Origin: Streptomyces parvus
GTDB taxonomy: Bacteria > Actinomycetota > Actinomycetes > Streptomycetales > Streptomycetaceae
Length of the DNA stretch: 64,000 nucleotides
Direction of reading: 5' to 3'
NCBI RefSeq assembly: GCF_032121415.1
Contig: NZ_CP135079.1
Coordinates: 1,364,001-1,428,000, forward strand
Shown here: one piece after another, positions 16,108 through 23,865 of the stretch
Layout of the letters: each line of letters opens with the position of its first letter
How positions within the stretch are numbered: the first letter of the stretch is position 1
The notes under the pieces: model-generated
Databases searched by the model: none
What the model was told of the DNA's origin: nothing
The model's input: the letters and a program-made list of their open reading frames with translations, nothing else
Translations under genes and position numbers: made by a program

Positions 16108-16239
16108 GGAGCAAGAGTCTGAGATTGACGGCGGTCTGCCTCTGCCTGCTTGGGCTACTCCGGCCCGTGCCGGAGGGAGGAGTCGAACCTCCACTGGAAC
16201 CGCGCCTTCACGACAAGCTTCAGTTTCAGCTTGCGCTCC
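16108..16239 (-). ncRNA. tRNA-mimicking RNA, unit 1 (permuted tRNA / YrlA-like module)
   Basis: On the minus strand the order is CGGTT (16202-16198), 5-nt variable loop CCAGT, T-arm GGAGG-TTCGACT-CCTCC (16192-16176), acceptor 3' strand CTCCGGC (16175-16169), loop ACGG, acceptor 5' strand GCCGGAG (16164-16158), TA, D-arm GCC-CAAGCAGGCAGA-GGC (16155-16138), A, GACCG (16136-16132). The acceptor helix is 7 perfect bp, the T-stem 5 and the D-stem 3. CGGTT pairs with GACCG (one G-U). The 3' portion from CGGTT to the discriminator is 35 nt, exactly tRNA positions 39-73. Flanks also pair: 16239-16230 with 16115-16108 (8 bp, 2-nt bulge). The unit starts ~50 nt after the stop of the upstream gene on the same strand. 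Confidence 0.8.
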
Positions 16240-16287
16240 TCGCGCACCCCCATCGCCTTGATCGGCGACCGGGGAATCCATGGTCGG

Positions 16288-17019
16288 TCACCCGAAGAGG
16301 TAACCGAATACCGCATCACCCACCTGCTGGTCGGTGACCTCCGCACCGTTGGCCTCCTCGCGGGCGAACTTCACGGCCTGCTGGAGCTTCTCGATCCGGT
16401 CCAGCAGTTCGTTGACGCGCCGCGCGGGCAGCGCCCCGGAGAACTTGACGGTCGTCCAGTATCCGACCGGGATGTCCTCGTAGTACACCTCGACCTGCGC
16501 AGGGTGCTTCTCGGTGGCCTCCGCCTTCACATGGTTGCGGGGGACCTTCTTGGTACGGAGCGTACGGACCGGCTCGGTCTTCCAGGAGTCGGTCGACGGG
16601 TCCTGCACCCAGGCCTCGGCCGCGTCCAGGACGGGCAGCTTGCGGACGAAGGTGTTGAGGTCGGTCAGCTGCTTCTCCAGGAAGAGCAGATACGCCACCG
16701 GCACCTCGCTCACCAGCACCCGGCCTTCGACCTTCACATCGGCCCGGGCCGTGCAGTTCGCCCAGTCCTTCGTGGCCGTCACATCGAAGAGGCGAGTGAG
16801 CGTGGCCGCGGTCTCCCGCAGCACGTCCTCGGCCTTGACCTGGACCAGCGTCGACTCGGGCGGAAGCTGTTCGCCCTCCTCGTCCTTGGGCTGGTAGGTA
16901 CGGGAGATCCCGGCCAGCAACGCGGCCTTCTGGAGGCCGTGATGGGCCGCCGTCAGGTCCTGGTGCGCCTTGGACTTGACGCCCTTCTCCACTGCGATGA
17001 TCTGATTGAGTTTCGCCAC
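16288..17019 (-). CDS. Uncharacterised protein upstream of the tRNA-mimic RNAs (243 aa; possibly DUF7873)
   Basis: I do not recognise a function; I recall similar Streptomyces proteins being labelled DUF7873, but this is from memory. The protein is soluble, mixed alpha/beta, with no signal peptide. A helical N-terminus (MAKLNQIIAVEKGVKSKAHQDL) precedes a charged centre. Next come a conserved-looking VAYLLFLEKQLTDLNTFVRKLP helix and a Lys/Arg-rich patch (RTLRTKKVPRNHVKAEATEKHP) that could bind RNA. The C-terminal coiled-coil-like helix is RVNELLDRIEKLQQAVKFAREEANGAE. The GTG start lacks a Shine-Dalgarno, but TGTTAG lies ~11 nt upstream with TTTGGC 17 bp before it, suggesting near-leaderless transcription. 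The two tRNA-mimic RNAs follow directly on the same strand and may be its 3' UTR or partners. Confidence 0.85.
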   Translation of the reverse strand: MAKLNQIIAVEKGVKSKAHQDLTAAHHGLQKAALLAGISRTYQPKDEEGEQLPPESTLVQVKAEDVLRETAATLTRLFDVTATKDWANCTARADVKVEGRVLVSEVPVAYLLFLEKQLTDLNTFVRKLPVLDAAEAWVQDPSTDSWKTEPVRTLRTKKVPRNHVKAEATEKHPAQVEVYYEDIPVGYWTTVKFSGALPARRVNELLDRIEKLQQAVKFAREEANGAEVTDQQVGDAVFGYLFG

Positions 17020-17062
17020 GTCGAGGACGCTAACAGGGACAACTCACCGGCGGCCAAAGGTT

Positions 17063-18418
17063 TTACCGTACGTAGTGGGGGTCGTCGTCCCCGGCGGTCT
17101 CCGGGACGGCGTCGCCGGCGAGCAGGGCCTCGAGGGCGGAGACCGGATCGGGGTCCGGGGCGGCACGCGGCCACCAGTCGTCGGCGCCGGGGTCGGACTC
17201 GTAGCCGTACCAGCGCATGTCCTGGCCGAAGCGGAGCTGGAGCGAACCGGCCGGGTGGGTGAGGTGGTTGCGCCAGGGCGTGAAGCGCGGGAAGCCGGCG
17301 GCGGCGAGCGCGGGCCTGGCCCGGTCGAAGGGGCCGGCCGGCGGGTCCCAGGGCGTTTCCAGGGCGGCCAGGCCCTCGGCCTCGCCCTGGCGCCAGGCGG
17401 CGACGGCGCGGGCCAGGTCGGTGGTGGTACGGCCGGTCGCGTACGCCAGCTCGCGGTAGAGCGCGCGGGTGGTGGCGGTGAGCCCGGCGGTCGGACGCGC
17501 GGCGGCGAGGCGGACGGCGTCCTGCCATGCGGTGAGCCCGGCCAGCGGGTCGCGGCCGGTGGTCAGCAGGGCGTGGGCGCGGGCGACGGCGTCGGTGGCG
17601 AGGTGGTCCAGGCCCAGCGGGTCGCGGGCGCCGGGCAGGTCCGGGTACGACGGTGGCTGGCCGGGGTGCGGCGGGACGGGACGGGGCGCCGGGAGCGGCG
17701 GGAGGAAGCGGGTGGCGAAGGCCTCGCCCGCCGCGACCGAGGGCATGGCCGGGGCGGCGGGGCGCTCGCGGGCGGAGTGCTCGGCGTTGCGCCGGGCGAG
17801 CGCGTCCAGCAGCTCGCGTTCGCCCCGGCCGCGCATCAGCAGCAGGACGAACGGGTCGCTGTCGAGCAGCAGCGCCGTCTGGAAGCAGAGGGCGGCGACA
17901 TGCTTGCAGGGCCGCCCGCGGTCGGGGCAGGTGCAGCTGGGGTCGAGGTCGTCGGCGGCGGGCAGGAGCCGGACCCCGGCCTCCTCGGCCGTACGGGCGA
18001 GGGAGTGCGGCATCTCCTTGGCCAGCAGCGCGGACAGATGGCCGGGCCGGGCGGCGACCGCGTCGAGCAGGGCCTCCCAGCCCGGGTCGGCGAAGGTGCG
18101 CAGGCGCAGTTCGGCACGGTACGGGCGGGCCCGGCTGCCGTGCACATAGGCGACGACGCGGCCCGGGGTGACGGTGATCGCGGCGACCTGGCCGTCGTCG
18201 GCGTACGCCCGGCCCCGGGCGAGGCGGGCCTCGTCCATCGACAGGGACTCCAGCGCGTCCACCCAGGCCCGGCCCCACCAGCTGCCCGCGAAGGGCTCGC
18301 CCTCGGCGGAGGTACGGGCGGGCACCGCCTCGAAGGTGCGCCGCAGATCGTCCGGGCCGATCCGGGCGCGCGGGGCGGATCTGCGGGCGGCCGGTCCGAT
18401 GGCCGGCCGGGGGCTCAT
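17063..18418 (-). CDS. SWIM zinc-finger protein (451 aa)
   Basis: The SWIM finger reads SCTCPDRGRPCKHVAALC (about residues 165-185), the CxC...CxH zinc motif used in DNA or protein binding. The N-terminus carries SWWGRAWVDALESLSMDEARLARGRAYADDGQV, typical of actinobacterial SWIM proteins paired with SNF2 helicases. The rest is helical and Ala/Pro-rich with no enzyme motif. The ATG (18418) overlaps the stop of the upstream SNF2 gene as ATGA, so the two are translationally coupled. Partnership with the helicase, perhaps in DNA repair or chromatin remodelling, is inferred from this coupling. Confidence 0.9.
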   Translation of the reverse strand: MSPRPAIGPAARRSAPRARIGPDDLRRTFEAVPARTSAEGEPFAGSWWGRAWVDALESLSMDEARLARGRAYADDGQVAAITVTPGRVVAYVHGSRARPYRAELRLRTFADPGWEALLDAVAARPGHLSALLAKEMPHSLARTAEEAGVRLLPAADDLDPSCTCPDRGRPCKHVAALCFQTALLLDSDPFVLLLMRGRGERELLDALARRNAEHSARERPAAPAMPSVAAGEAFATRFLPPLPAPRPVPPHPGQPPSYPDLPGARDPLGLDHLATDAVARAHALLTTGRDPLAGLTAWQDAVRLAAARPTAGLTATTRALYRELAYATGRTTTDLARAVAAWRQGEAEGLAALETPWDPPAGPFDRARPALAAAGFPRFTPWRNHLTHPAGSLQLRFGQDMRWYGYESDPGADDWWPRAAPDPDPVSALEALLAGDAVPETAGDDDPHYVR

Positions 18419-21400
18419 GCGGGCCTCCGCAGGGACACGAGGTCGGCGAGGTCCCGGTCGCTCAGCTCGGTCAGGGCGCTCTCCCCGCTGCCGAGGACCG
18501 CGTCCGCCAGGGCCCGCTTGGACTCCAGCAGCTCGGCGATCCGGTCCTCCACCGTGCCCTCGGCGATGATCCGGTGGACCTGGACGGGCTGGGTCTGGCC
18601 GATCCGGTACGCCCGGTCGGTGGCCTGCTCCTCCACGGCCGGGTTCCACCAGCGGTCGAAGTGGACGACGTGGGCGGCGCGGGTGAGGTTCAGCCCGGTG
18701 CCGGCCGCCTTGAGGGAGAGCAGGAAGACGGGGACCTCGGCGGACTGGAAGCGGTCCACCATCCGCTCCCGCTCGGGCACCGGCGTACCGCCGTGCAGGA
18801 GTTGGGAGGGGATCGCGCGGGAGGCGAGATGCGCGGAGAGGAGCCGCGCCATCGACACGTACTGGGTGAAGATCAGGACCGAGCCGTCCTCGGCGAGGAT
18901 CGTGTCGAGCAGTTCGTCGAGGAGGGCGAGCTTGCCGGAGCGGCCCGTGAGCCGGGTGGGCTCCTCCTTCAGATACTGCGCGGGGTGGTTGCAGATCTGC
19001 TTGAGCGAGGTGAGCAGCTTCATGATCAGGCCCCGGCGGGCGATGCCCTCGGCCGCTTCGATCTGCGCCATCGTCTCGCGGACGGCCGCCTCGTAGAGCA
19101 TGGCCTGTTCATGGGTGAGGGAGACGGGGTGGTCGGTCTCGGTCTTGGGCGGCAGCTCGGGGGCGATGCCGGGGTCGGACTTCTTGCGCCGCAGGAGGAA
19201 GGGGCGCACCAGCCGGGACAGCCGCTCAACCGCCTCGTCGTTGCCGAGACCGGCGGCCGTGTCCGTGCTCTCCACGATCCGGGCGTGCCGGGCCCGGAAC
19301 GCCTTGAGCGGGCCGAGCAGTCCGGGCGTCGTCCAGTCGAGGAGCGCCCAGAGCTCGGAGAGGTTGTTCTCGACGGGGGTGCCGGTGAGGGCGACCCGGG
19401 CCGGGGCCGGGATGGTGCGCAGCGCCTTGGCGGTGGAGGAGTGCGGATTCTTGACGTGCTGCGCCTCGTCGGCGACGACCAGGCCCCAGCTCTGCCCGGC
19501 GAGCTGCGCGGCGCTGGAGCGCATGGTGCCGTAGGTGGTGAGGACGAACCCCCCGTCCGGATCGCTCAGGCTCCGGTCCGTGCCGTGGAAGCGGCGCACG
19601 GGCACGCCGGGGGCGAAACGGTTGATCTCGCGGTGCCAGTTGCCGAGGAGGGAGGCGGGACAGACCACGAGGGTGGGCGAGGGGTGCGCCCGGTGCAGGT
19701 GGAGGGCGATGAGGGTGATCGTCTTGCCGAGGCCCATGTCGTCGGCGAGGCAGCCGCCGAGACCGAGCGAGGTCATCCGGTCCAGCCAGGCCAGGCCGCG
19801 CAGTTGGTAGTCGCGCAGGGTCGCGTCCAGGCCGGGCGGCGGTGCGATCGCCGTGTCGTCGGCGAGGAGGCGGGTCCGGAGCGCGGCGAGGGCCCCGGCC
19901 GGGACGGCGTCCACCCGCTCGCCGTCCACCTCGGCACTGCCGGTGAGCGCGACGGCCAGCGCGTCCACCGGATCCAGGAGCCCCAGCTCCCGCTTGCGCG
20001 CCTTGCGTACGAGCGCGGGATCGACGACCACCCATTGGTCGCGCAACCGCACCACCGGGCGGTGCGCCTCGGCCAGGAGGTCCATCTCGGCCTCGGTCAG
20101 CCGCTCGTCGCCCAGGGACAGCTGCCAGTCGAAGGCGAAGAGGTGATCGGCGTCGAAGAAGGACGTGCCGTCGGTGGCCGATCCGGGCGCGGGCCGCACG
20201 ACAGCGGCCGCGGTGAGCGAACGGGCCAGCTCGCGCGGCCAGCGCACCTCGACCCCGGCTGCGGCCAGCCGGGATCCGGCGTCGCTCAGCAGCTCGTACA
20301 GCTCGTCCTCGGTGATGGCGAGCACATCGGGGACGGGCTGCCCCAGAAGTCGTTCCAGCGGGGCCCAGACACGGGCGGCGCGGCGCAGGGCCAGCACGGC
20401 GTCGACCTGGGAGCGCGGCCCGAAGGGCTCGCCCGCCCCGCCGTTCCACAGGGCCGCCGCGTCCACCACGTACGTCGGGTCGGCGAGGCTGTGCACCTGC
20501 ACGATCGCCGCGGCGGCGGGGCGGACCGCCGGGTCGTCCGCATGCTCCGGCCGTGCGGGGCCGTCGTCGGTCTCCGCCTCCTCCCGGGCGGCGGTGAGCG
20601 CGTAGGTGTCGGCGGTGTCGAACAGCTCGTACGCGGAGAGGTCCAGACGCAGCGAGACCCGCACGCCCGCGTCCAGGCCCGAGGCCACCTCGACGGCCCA
20701 GGCGGCGGCGCGGGGCAGATGCTGGGGCTCGCGGGCGGCGAACGGCGCGCCCATCGCGAACGCGGCGGCGGGCGTGCGCGGCAGCGTGTCGGCGACGGCG
20801 TCCAGGAAAGACCCGGTCAGCGCCTCGGCGTCGGGCAGCCGGGGCGGCTCGGAGCCGGGGACCGGCACCGCGTGCCCCTCGGGCGGCAGGGCGGCGGCGA
20901 CCGCCCGCAGATGCGCCACGTCCTCGGCGTCCGACGGTCCGGCCCGCCAGGCGTCGTGGCCGTCCGCCGTGAGGCCGGGGAGGATCCGGCCGCGGGCGAC
21001 GAGGTGGAGGGCGTGCAGAGCGGCCGCGCCCCAGCAGCGCGCGGCGGGGTGGGCGGACGCCTGCTGCCGGGCCCGGACGAGCAGGGGCAGCGCGTCGGCC
21101 ACGGACAGGAGGGCCGCGGGCACCTCGGCGGTGCGGACGCCTGCGGGGCCCGCGGCAACGTCCGGCCGGACGACCGTGAGCCGGGCGGAGGTGTACGGGA
21201 CGGTGTCGGGGCGTGCGGCGGCGTCCGCGTACGCGAAGGGCGTCCCGGTCCGCTCCGGCGCGGGGTCGGCCCGCCACGGAGGGCCGCCGGCGTGGGAGCC
21301 GCCGTCGGCGCGGGGGTCCCAGAAGGCGATGCGGCCTTCCCTGGGCACCGGTCCGGGCAGGAAGACCGCGGGGTGGCGCAGCAGACGGGTGACGTCGGCG

Positions 21401-21456
21401 GTCCGGGGGGCACCGGCGGTGTCCGGCGCCGCACCCTCACGGGTCTGATCCGTCAT
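18415..21456 (-). CDS. SNF2/HepA-family DEAD/DEAH helicase (1013 aa)
   Basis: The SWI2/SNF2 ATPase core occupies about residues 540-1000: LRDYQLRGLAWLDRM (Q-like), LADDMGLGKTITLIAL (Walker A), VVADEAQHVKNP (DEAQH Walker B), ALTGTPVENNLSELWALLDW (motif III), SVLIFTQYVSMARLL (IV), LLSLKAAGTGLNLTRA (V) and DRAYRIGQTQPVQVHRI (VI). The N-terminal ~500 residues are the conserved bacterial SNF2-associated region. Such enzymes translocate on duplex DNA. I start at ATG 21456 because GGGAGGGGGAG lies just upstream; the frame is open to 21576 but those 40 residues look non-coding. It is coupled by ATGA to the SWIM gene. Confidence 0.95.
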   Translation of the reverse strand: MTDQTREGAAPDTAGAPRTADVTRLLRHPAVFLPGPVPREGRIAFWDPRADGGSHAGGPPWRADPAPERTGTPFAYADAAARPDTVPYTSARLTVVRPDVAAGPAGVRTAEVPAALLSVADALPLLVRARQQASAHPAARCWGAAALHALHLVARGRILPGLTADGHDAWRAGPSDAEDVAHLRAVAAALPPEGHAVPVPGSEPPRLPDAEALTGSFLDAVADTLPRTPAAAFAMGAPFAAREPQHLPRAAAWAVEVASGLDAGVRVSLRLDLSAYELFDTADTYALTAAREEAETDDGPARPEHADDPAVRPAAAAIVQVHSLADPTYVVDAAALWNGGAGEPFGPRSQVDAVLALRRAARVWAPLERLLGQPVPDVLAITEDELYELLSDAGSRLAAAGVEVRWPRELARSLTAAAVVRPAPGSATDGTSFFDADHLFAFDWQLSLGDERLTEAEMDLLAEAHRPVVRLRDQWVVVDPALVRKARKRELGLLDPVDALAVALTGSAEVDGERVDAVPAGALAALRTRLLADDTAIAPPPGLDATLRDYQLRGLAWLDRMTSLGLGGCLADDMGLGKTITLIALHLHRAHPSPTLVVCPASLLGNWHREINRFAPGVPVRRFHGTDRSLSDPDGGFVLTTYGTMRSSAAQLAGQSWGLVVADEAQHVKNPHSSTAKALRTIPAPARVALTGTPVENNLSELWALLDWTTPGLLGPLKAFRARHARIVESTDTAAGLGNDEAVERLSRLVRPFLLRRKKSDPGIAPELPPKTETDHPVSLTHEQAMLYEAAVRETMAQIEAAEGIARRGLIMKLLTSLKQICNHPAQYLKEEPTRLTGRSGKLALLDELLDTILAEDGSVLIFTQYVSMARLLSAHLASRAIPSQLLHGGTPVPERERMVDRFQSAEVPVFLLSLKAAGTGLNLTRAAHVVHFDRWWNPAVEEQATDRAYRIGQTQPVQVHRIIAEGTVEDRIAELLESKRALADAVLGSGESALTELSDRDLADLVSLRRPA

Positions 21457-21829
21457 GTCCACTCCCCCTCCCACTCGATCCCCGGTCTCGGGGTCTCCGG
21501 TCTCCTTCGGCACGGAATGTGCCGACTCCGCGAGTCTAGGCGGGAGGTCTGACACCGCGGACGCCCGCCACATCACCCCAGGTCAGCGGGGCATCGACCG
21601 CTCAGGGGTACGTCCCGTGCGCCTCCGGCTCCGCGAGCGGGTCGCCACGCTCGGTGATGGGCGGACGGGCTGCGGCCGGTGAACCCCCGTCGCTCCGCGG
21701 CTCGCCCGGTCGGCCGCGCCCGGGATGCCGGGGGTGACCGGGCCGGGCAGGGTGGCCAGCGCCAGCACGTCTTTTCCGACGTACCGACTTTGCCGGGCGA
21801 GCACCGGACGAGCAGACGAGGACCCGCCC

Positions 21830-22186
21830 ATGTCCGTGACCGCTACCGTTCCCCGCCGCCGACGCCGCCTCGCCGTCGCCGCCGGAGTCTCGCTCCTCGC
21901 CCTCGCCGCCACGGGCTGTTCCGGCCTCGGCCGCACCGCCGTGGGCCCGGTGACCTACACGACGGAGCGCGAAGCGGTGATCCAGGTGAACAGCCCGTCG
22001 GTACGCGGCTGCCACCGGATCGCCCCGGCGGGGGCGCACGAGGTGGAGAACGGGACGCTGGTCGACGTGATCCTCTACCGCACCCGTGACTGCACGGGCC
22101 GGGGGACGACCTACGTGCCGACCCGGTTCAGCGATGTGACGGCGCCGGGCAGCGGCCCGTGGCGCAGCTACAGCTTCGTGCACTGA
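21830..22186 (+). CDS. Small lipoprotein (118 aa)
   Basis: Signal peptide MSVTATVPRRRRRLAVAAGVSLLALAATGC begins with a basic Arg cluster and ends in a lipobox-like LAATGC, so the mature protein should be acylated at Cys ~30 and anchored outside. The mature part has four further structural hints: two Cys residues (RGCHR and RDCTGRG, probably a disulfide), YTTEREAVIQVNSP, HEVENGTLVDVILYR and SYSFVH at the end, all beta-rich. No family was recognised. ATG 21830 has GAGGA 9 nt upstream. The 373 bp between this gene and the SNF2 start (21457-21829) is GC-rich; I see no convincing operator or RNA in it. Confidence 0.75.
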   Translation: MSVTATVPRRRRRLAVAAGVSLLALAATGCSGLGRTAVGPVTYTTEREAVIQVNSPSVRGCHRIAPAGAHEVENGTLVDVILYRTRDCTGRGTTYVPTRFSDVTAPGSGPWRSYSFVH

Positions 22187-22234
22187 CCCGCGGACGCGGA
22201 CACCGGTGCGTGGACCGGGGCCCGGTCCGTGCGG

Positions 22235-22933
22235 TCAGAGCGCCGGGCGGGCCAGCAGCCAGGTGCCGTCGTCGGTGAGGGTGCGCTCCACCGTGAGCCC
22301 GGCCGCCGCGAGATGTCCGGCAAGGTCCTCCTCGGACAGCTCCCGGGAGAGGAAGGTCTGCGTCCACCGCGCGTCGTCGAAGTGGTACTCCGCGCGCACC
22401 GAGCGCACACCGTCGCCCACCGGATCCGCCGAGACGATCCGGACCAGGCATCCGGACGGGTCGGTCCGCTCCCACGGAAGCTCCGAGCGGTGCGCCACGC
22501 CCTCGCGCTGGACGAGGACGATCCCGTCGTCCCGCACATGGGCGCGGCAGACACGCAGCATTCCGTCGCGCACCCGGTGCTCGCCCGCGTGGACCAGGAA
22601 CGAGCCGAGCAGCACCACGTCGAACCGCTCGTCGCCCAGGTCCAGCGACTCGATGGCGCTGCGCACCGTGCGCGCTCCGACGATCTCCTCCAGCATCTCC
22701 GCGGACTCGTCCACCGCCGTCACCCGGAACCCGCGCCGCACCAGCGGATGGGTCACCCGGCCCGCCCCGCAGCCCAGTTCGAGAATGCTCGCCCCCTCGG
22801 GGGCCACGCCCGCGATCACGTCCGGCTCATCGCCGACGGCCAGCCGGCGGTACAGCTCCACCGCGCAGCCGTCCGGTGTGATGGCTCCGGGACCCGTACC
22901 CGCGTACCCCTCGCGTACCAGTGATTCGCCCAT
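22235..22933 (-). CDS. Class I SAM-dependent methyltransferase (232 aa)
   Basis: A Rossmann methyltransferase with motif I ASILELGCGAGRVTHPLVRRG (SAM glycine loop), motif II VTAVDESAEML (acidic residue for the ribose), a post-I segment IESLDLGDERFDVVLLGSFLVHAG, and a C-terminal beta-rich half. It is similar to the small-molecule/ubiquinone-type group; the substrate is unknown. I start at ATG 22933, beginning MGESLVREGY. The frame is open for another ~140 residues upstream, but these lie antisense to the DUF6343-like gene on the plus strand. No Shine-Dalgarno is visible, so a leaderless start is possible. Confidence 0.82.
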   Translation of the reverse strand: MGESLVREGYAGTGPGAITPDGCAVELYRRLAVGDEPDVIAGVAPEGASILELGCGAGRVTHPLVRRGFRVTAVDESAEMLEEIVGARTVRSAIESLDLGDERFDVVLLGSFLVHAGEHRVRDGMLRVCRAHVRDDGIVLVQREGVAHRSELPWERTDPSGCLVRIVSADPVGDGVRSVRAEYHFDDARWTQTFLSRELSEEDLAGHLAAAGLTVERTLTDDGTWLLARPAL

Positions 22934-23029
22934 GCGGGAGGAACGAACCGTCCACGGGCGCGGTTCCCCGCCCCGACGCTGTTCCGTCCGCCGCCGAGTG
23001 GGTCCATTCTGGAAGGTGAGGTGATCGCC

Positions 23030-23368
23030 ATGCGCACGGGCAGTGAACCCACGACCGCCCGCAGTCCCCTCCGGATGCGGCTCTGGCTGAGCCTGTGGGG
23101 AATGGCCTGGGCCCTCTTCGGCCTGGTGGCCTTCGCGATGAACGGGCGGCCGGGCTGGGCGGCGGCCTGCGCGGTGGTGCTGCTGCTCGCCGTGGTGGAC
23201 CTCTGCGTGATCACGTACCGCATGCGCCAGGGCCCGCACTACCAGCCGGGCCGTGACGTCCCGCCGTACGAGCCGGACCACGGCGACGGCCGTCCGCCCG
23301 GGCGGGGGCCCGGCGGTGACGGCGGGCGGCCGGGCGGCGGACGAACCGGTCCCTCCGGGCACCCCTGA
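23030..23368 (+). CDS. Small membrane protein, DUF6343-like (112 aa)
   Basis: Two closely spaced transmembrane segments (LRMRLWLSLWGMAWALFGLVAFAM and GWAAACAVVLLLAVVDLCVI) are joined by a short NGRPG turn. They precede a cytoplasmic tail rich in Pro, Gly and Asp. I recall the N-terminus RTGSEPTTARSPLRMRLW as typical of DUF6343 proteins of actinomycetes. ATG 23030 is preceded by GGAAGGTGAG; GTG 23021 is a close alternative. No function is known to me. Confidence 0.75.
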   Translation: MRTGSEPTTARSPLRMRLWLSLWGMAWALFGLVAFAMNGRPGWAAACAVVLLLAVVDLCVITYRMRQGPHYQPGRDVPPYEPDHGDGRPPGRGPGGDGGRPGGGRTGPSGHP

Positions 23369-23377
23369 CGCGCCCCG

Positions 23378-23746
23378 TCAGTCCCGCTCCTCGAACTTCG
23401 CCGCCCGCAGGTACTCCGGCTTCGGGTCCAGCGCCGCGGCCAGACGGAAGTGCCGGGTCGCCCGCTCCGGGTTGCCGGACCGTTCGAAGGTGCGGGCCAG
23501 CGCGAAGTGGGCGAACGCGTTGTCCGGCTCACGCTCCAGCACCAGCTCGAATTCCAGCTCGGCGGGGCGCAGTTGGGCGGCGGCGAAGAAGGCGCGGGCC
23601 CGGAGCAGCCGGGCGGCGGTGTTCTCCGGATGGGCGGCGATCACCGAGTCGAGGAGCTTCACGGCGCCCCGGGGGTCCCGGGCGTCGAGCAGTTGCTCGG
23701 CCGCACGGAAGTCGATGACGTCGGTCTCGGGGTTCCTCTCGGGCAC
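23378..23746 (-). CDS. Tetratricopeptide-repeat protein (122 aa)
   Basis: A small all-helical protein with about two to three TPR units: DFRAAEQLLDARDPRGAVKLLDSVIAAHPENTAARLLRARAFFAAAQLRPAELEFELVLEREPDNAFAHFALARTFERSGNPERATRHFRLAAALDP is read as helix pairs ending in HPEN, EPDN and DPKPEY. The GTG at 23746 (VPERNPETDV) has GGAAGGGA upstream. An ATG at 23836 would add 30 disordered residues. TPR proteins scaffold protein contacts; the partner is unknown. It lies just downstream of coaE on the same strand. Confidence 0.82.
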   Translation of the reverse strand: MPERNPETDVIDFRAAEQLLDARDPRGAVKLLDSVIAAHPENTAARLLRARAFFAAAQLRPAELEFELVLEREPDNAFAHFALARTFERSGNPERATRHFRLAAALDPKPEYLRAAKFEERD

Positions 23747-23865
23747 GGTCGCGTCCCTTCCTCTCCTCGCGGTCTTCTCGCGCGGGTCCACCGTCGCTTC
23801 CCCGCGTGGGTCCAACATCCGCCCCGGCTCCGCCATTCCGGCCGGAGCGTTCCCGCCGGGCGCGC

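Noticed and set aside
15986..16164. An ordinary intron-containing tRNA formed by the 5' half of unit 1 and the 3' half of unit 2
   Set aside because: The acceptor strands GCCGGAG and CCGCAGA do not pair, nor do GACCG and CGTCG. Each half pairs perfectly only within its own unit.
16155..16253. A 32-codon frame starting MGVREERK on the minus strand
   Set aside because: It runs straight through the T-arm and acceptor of tRNA-like unit 1. The RNA structure explains the sequence better, although a leader peptide cannot be excluded.
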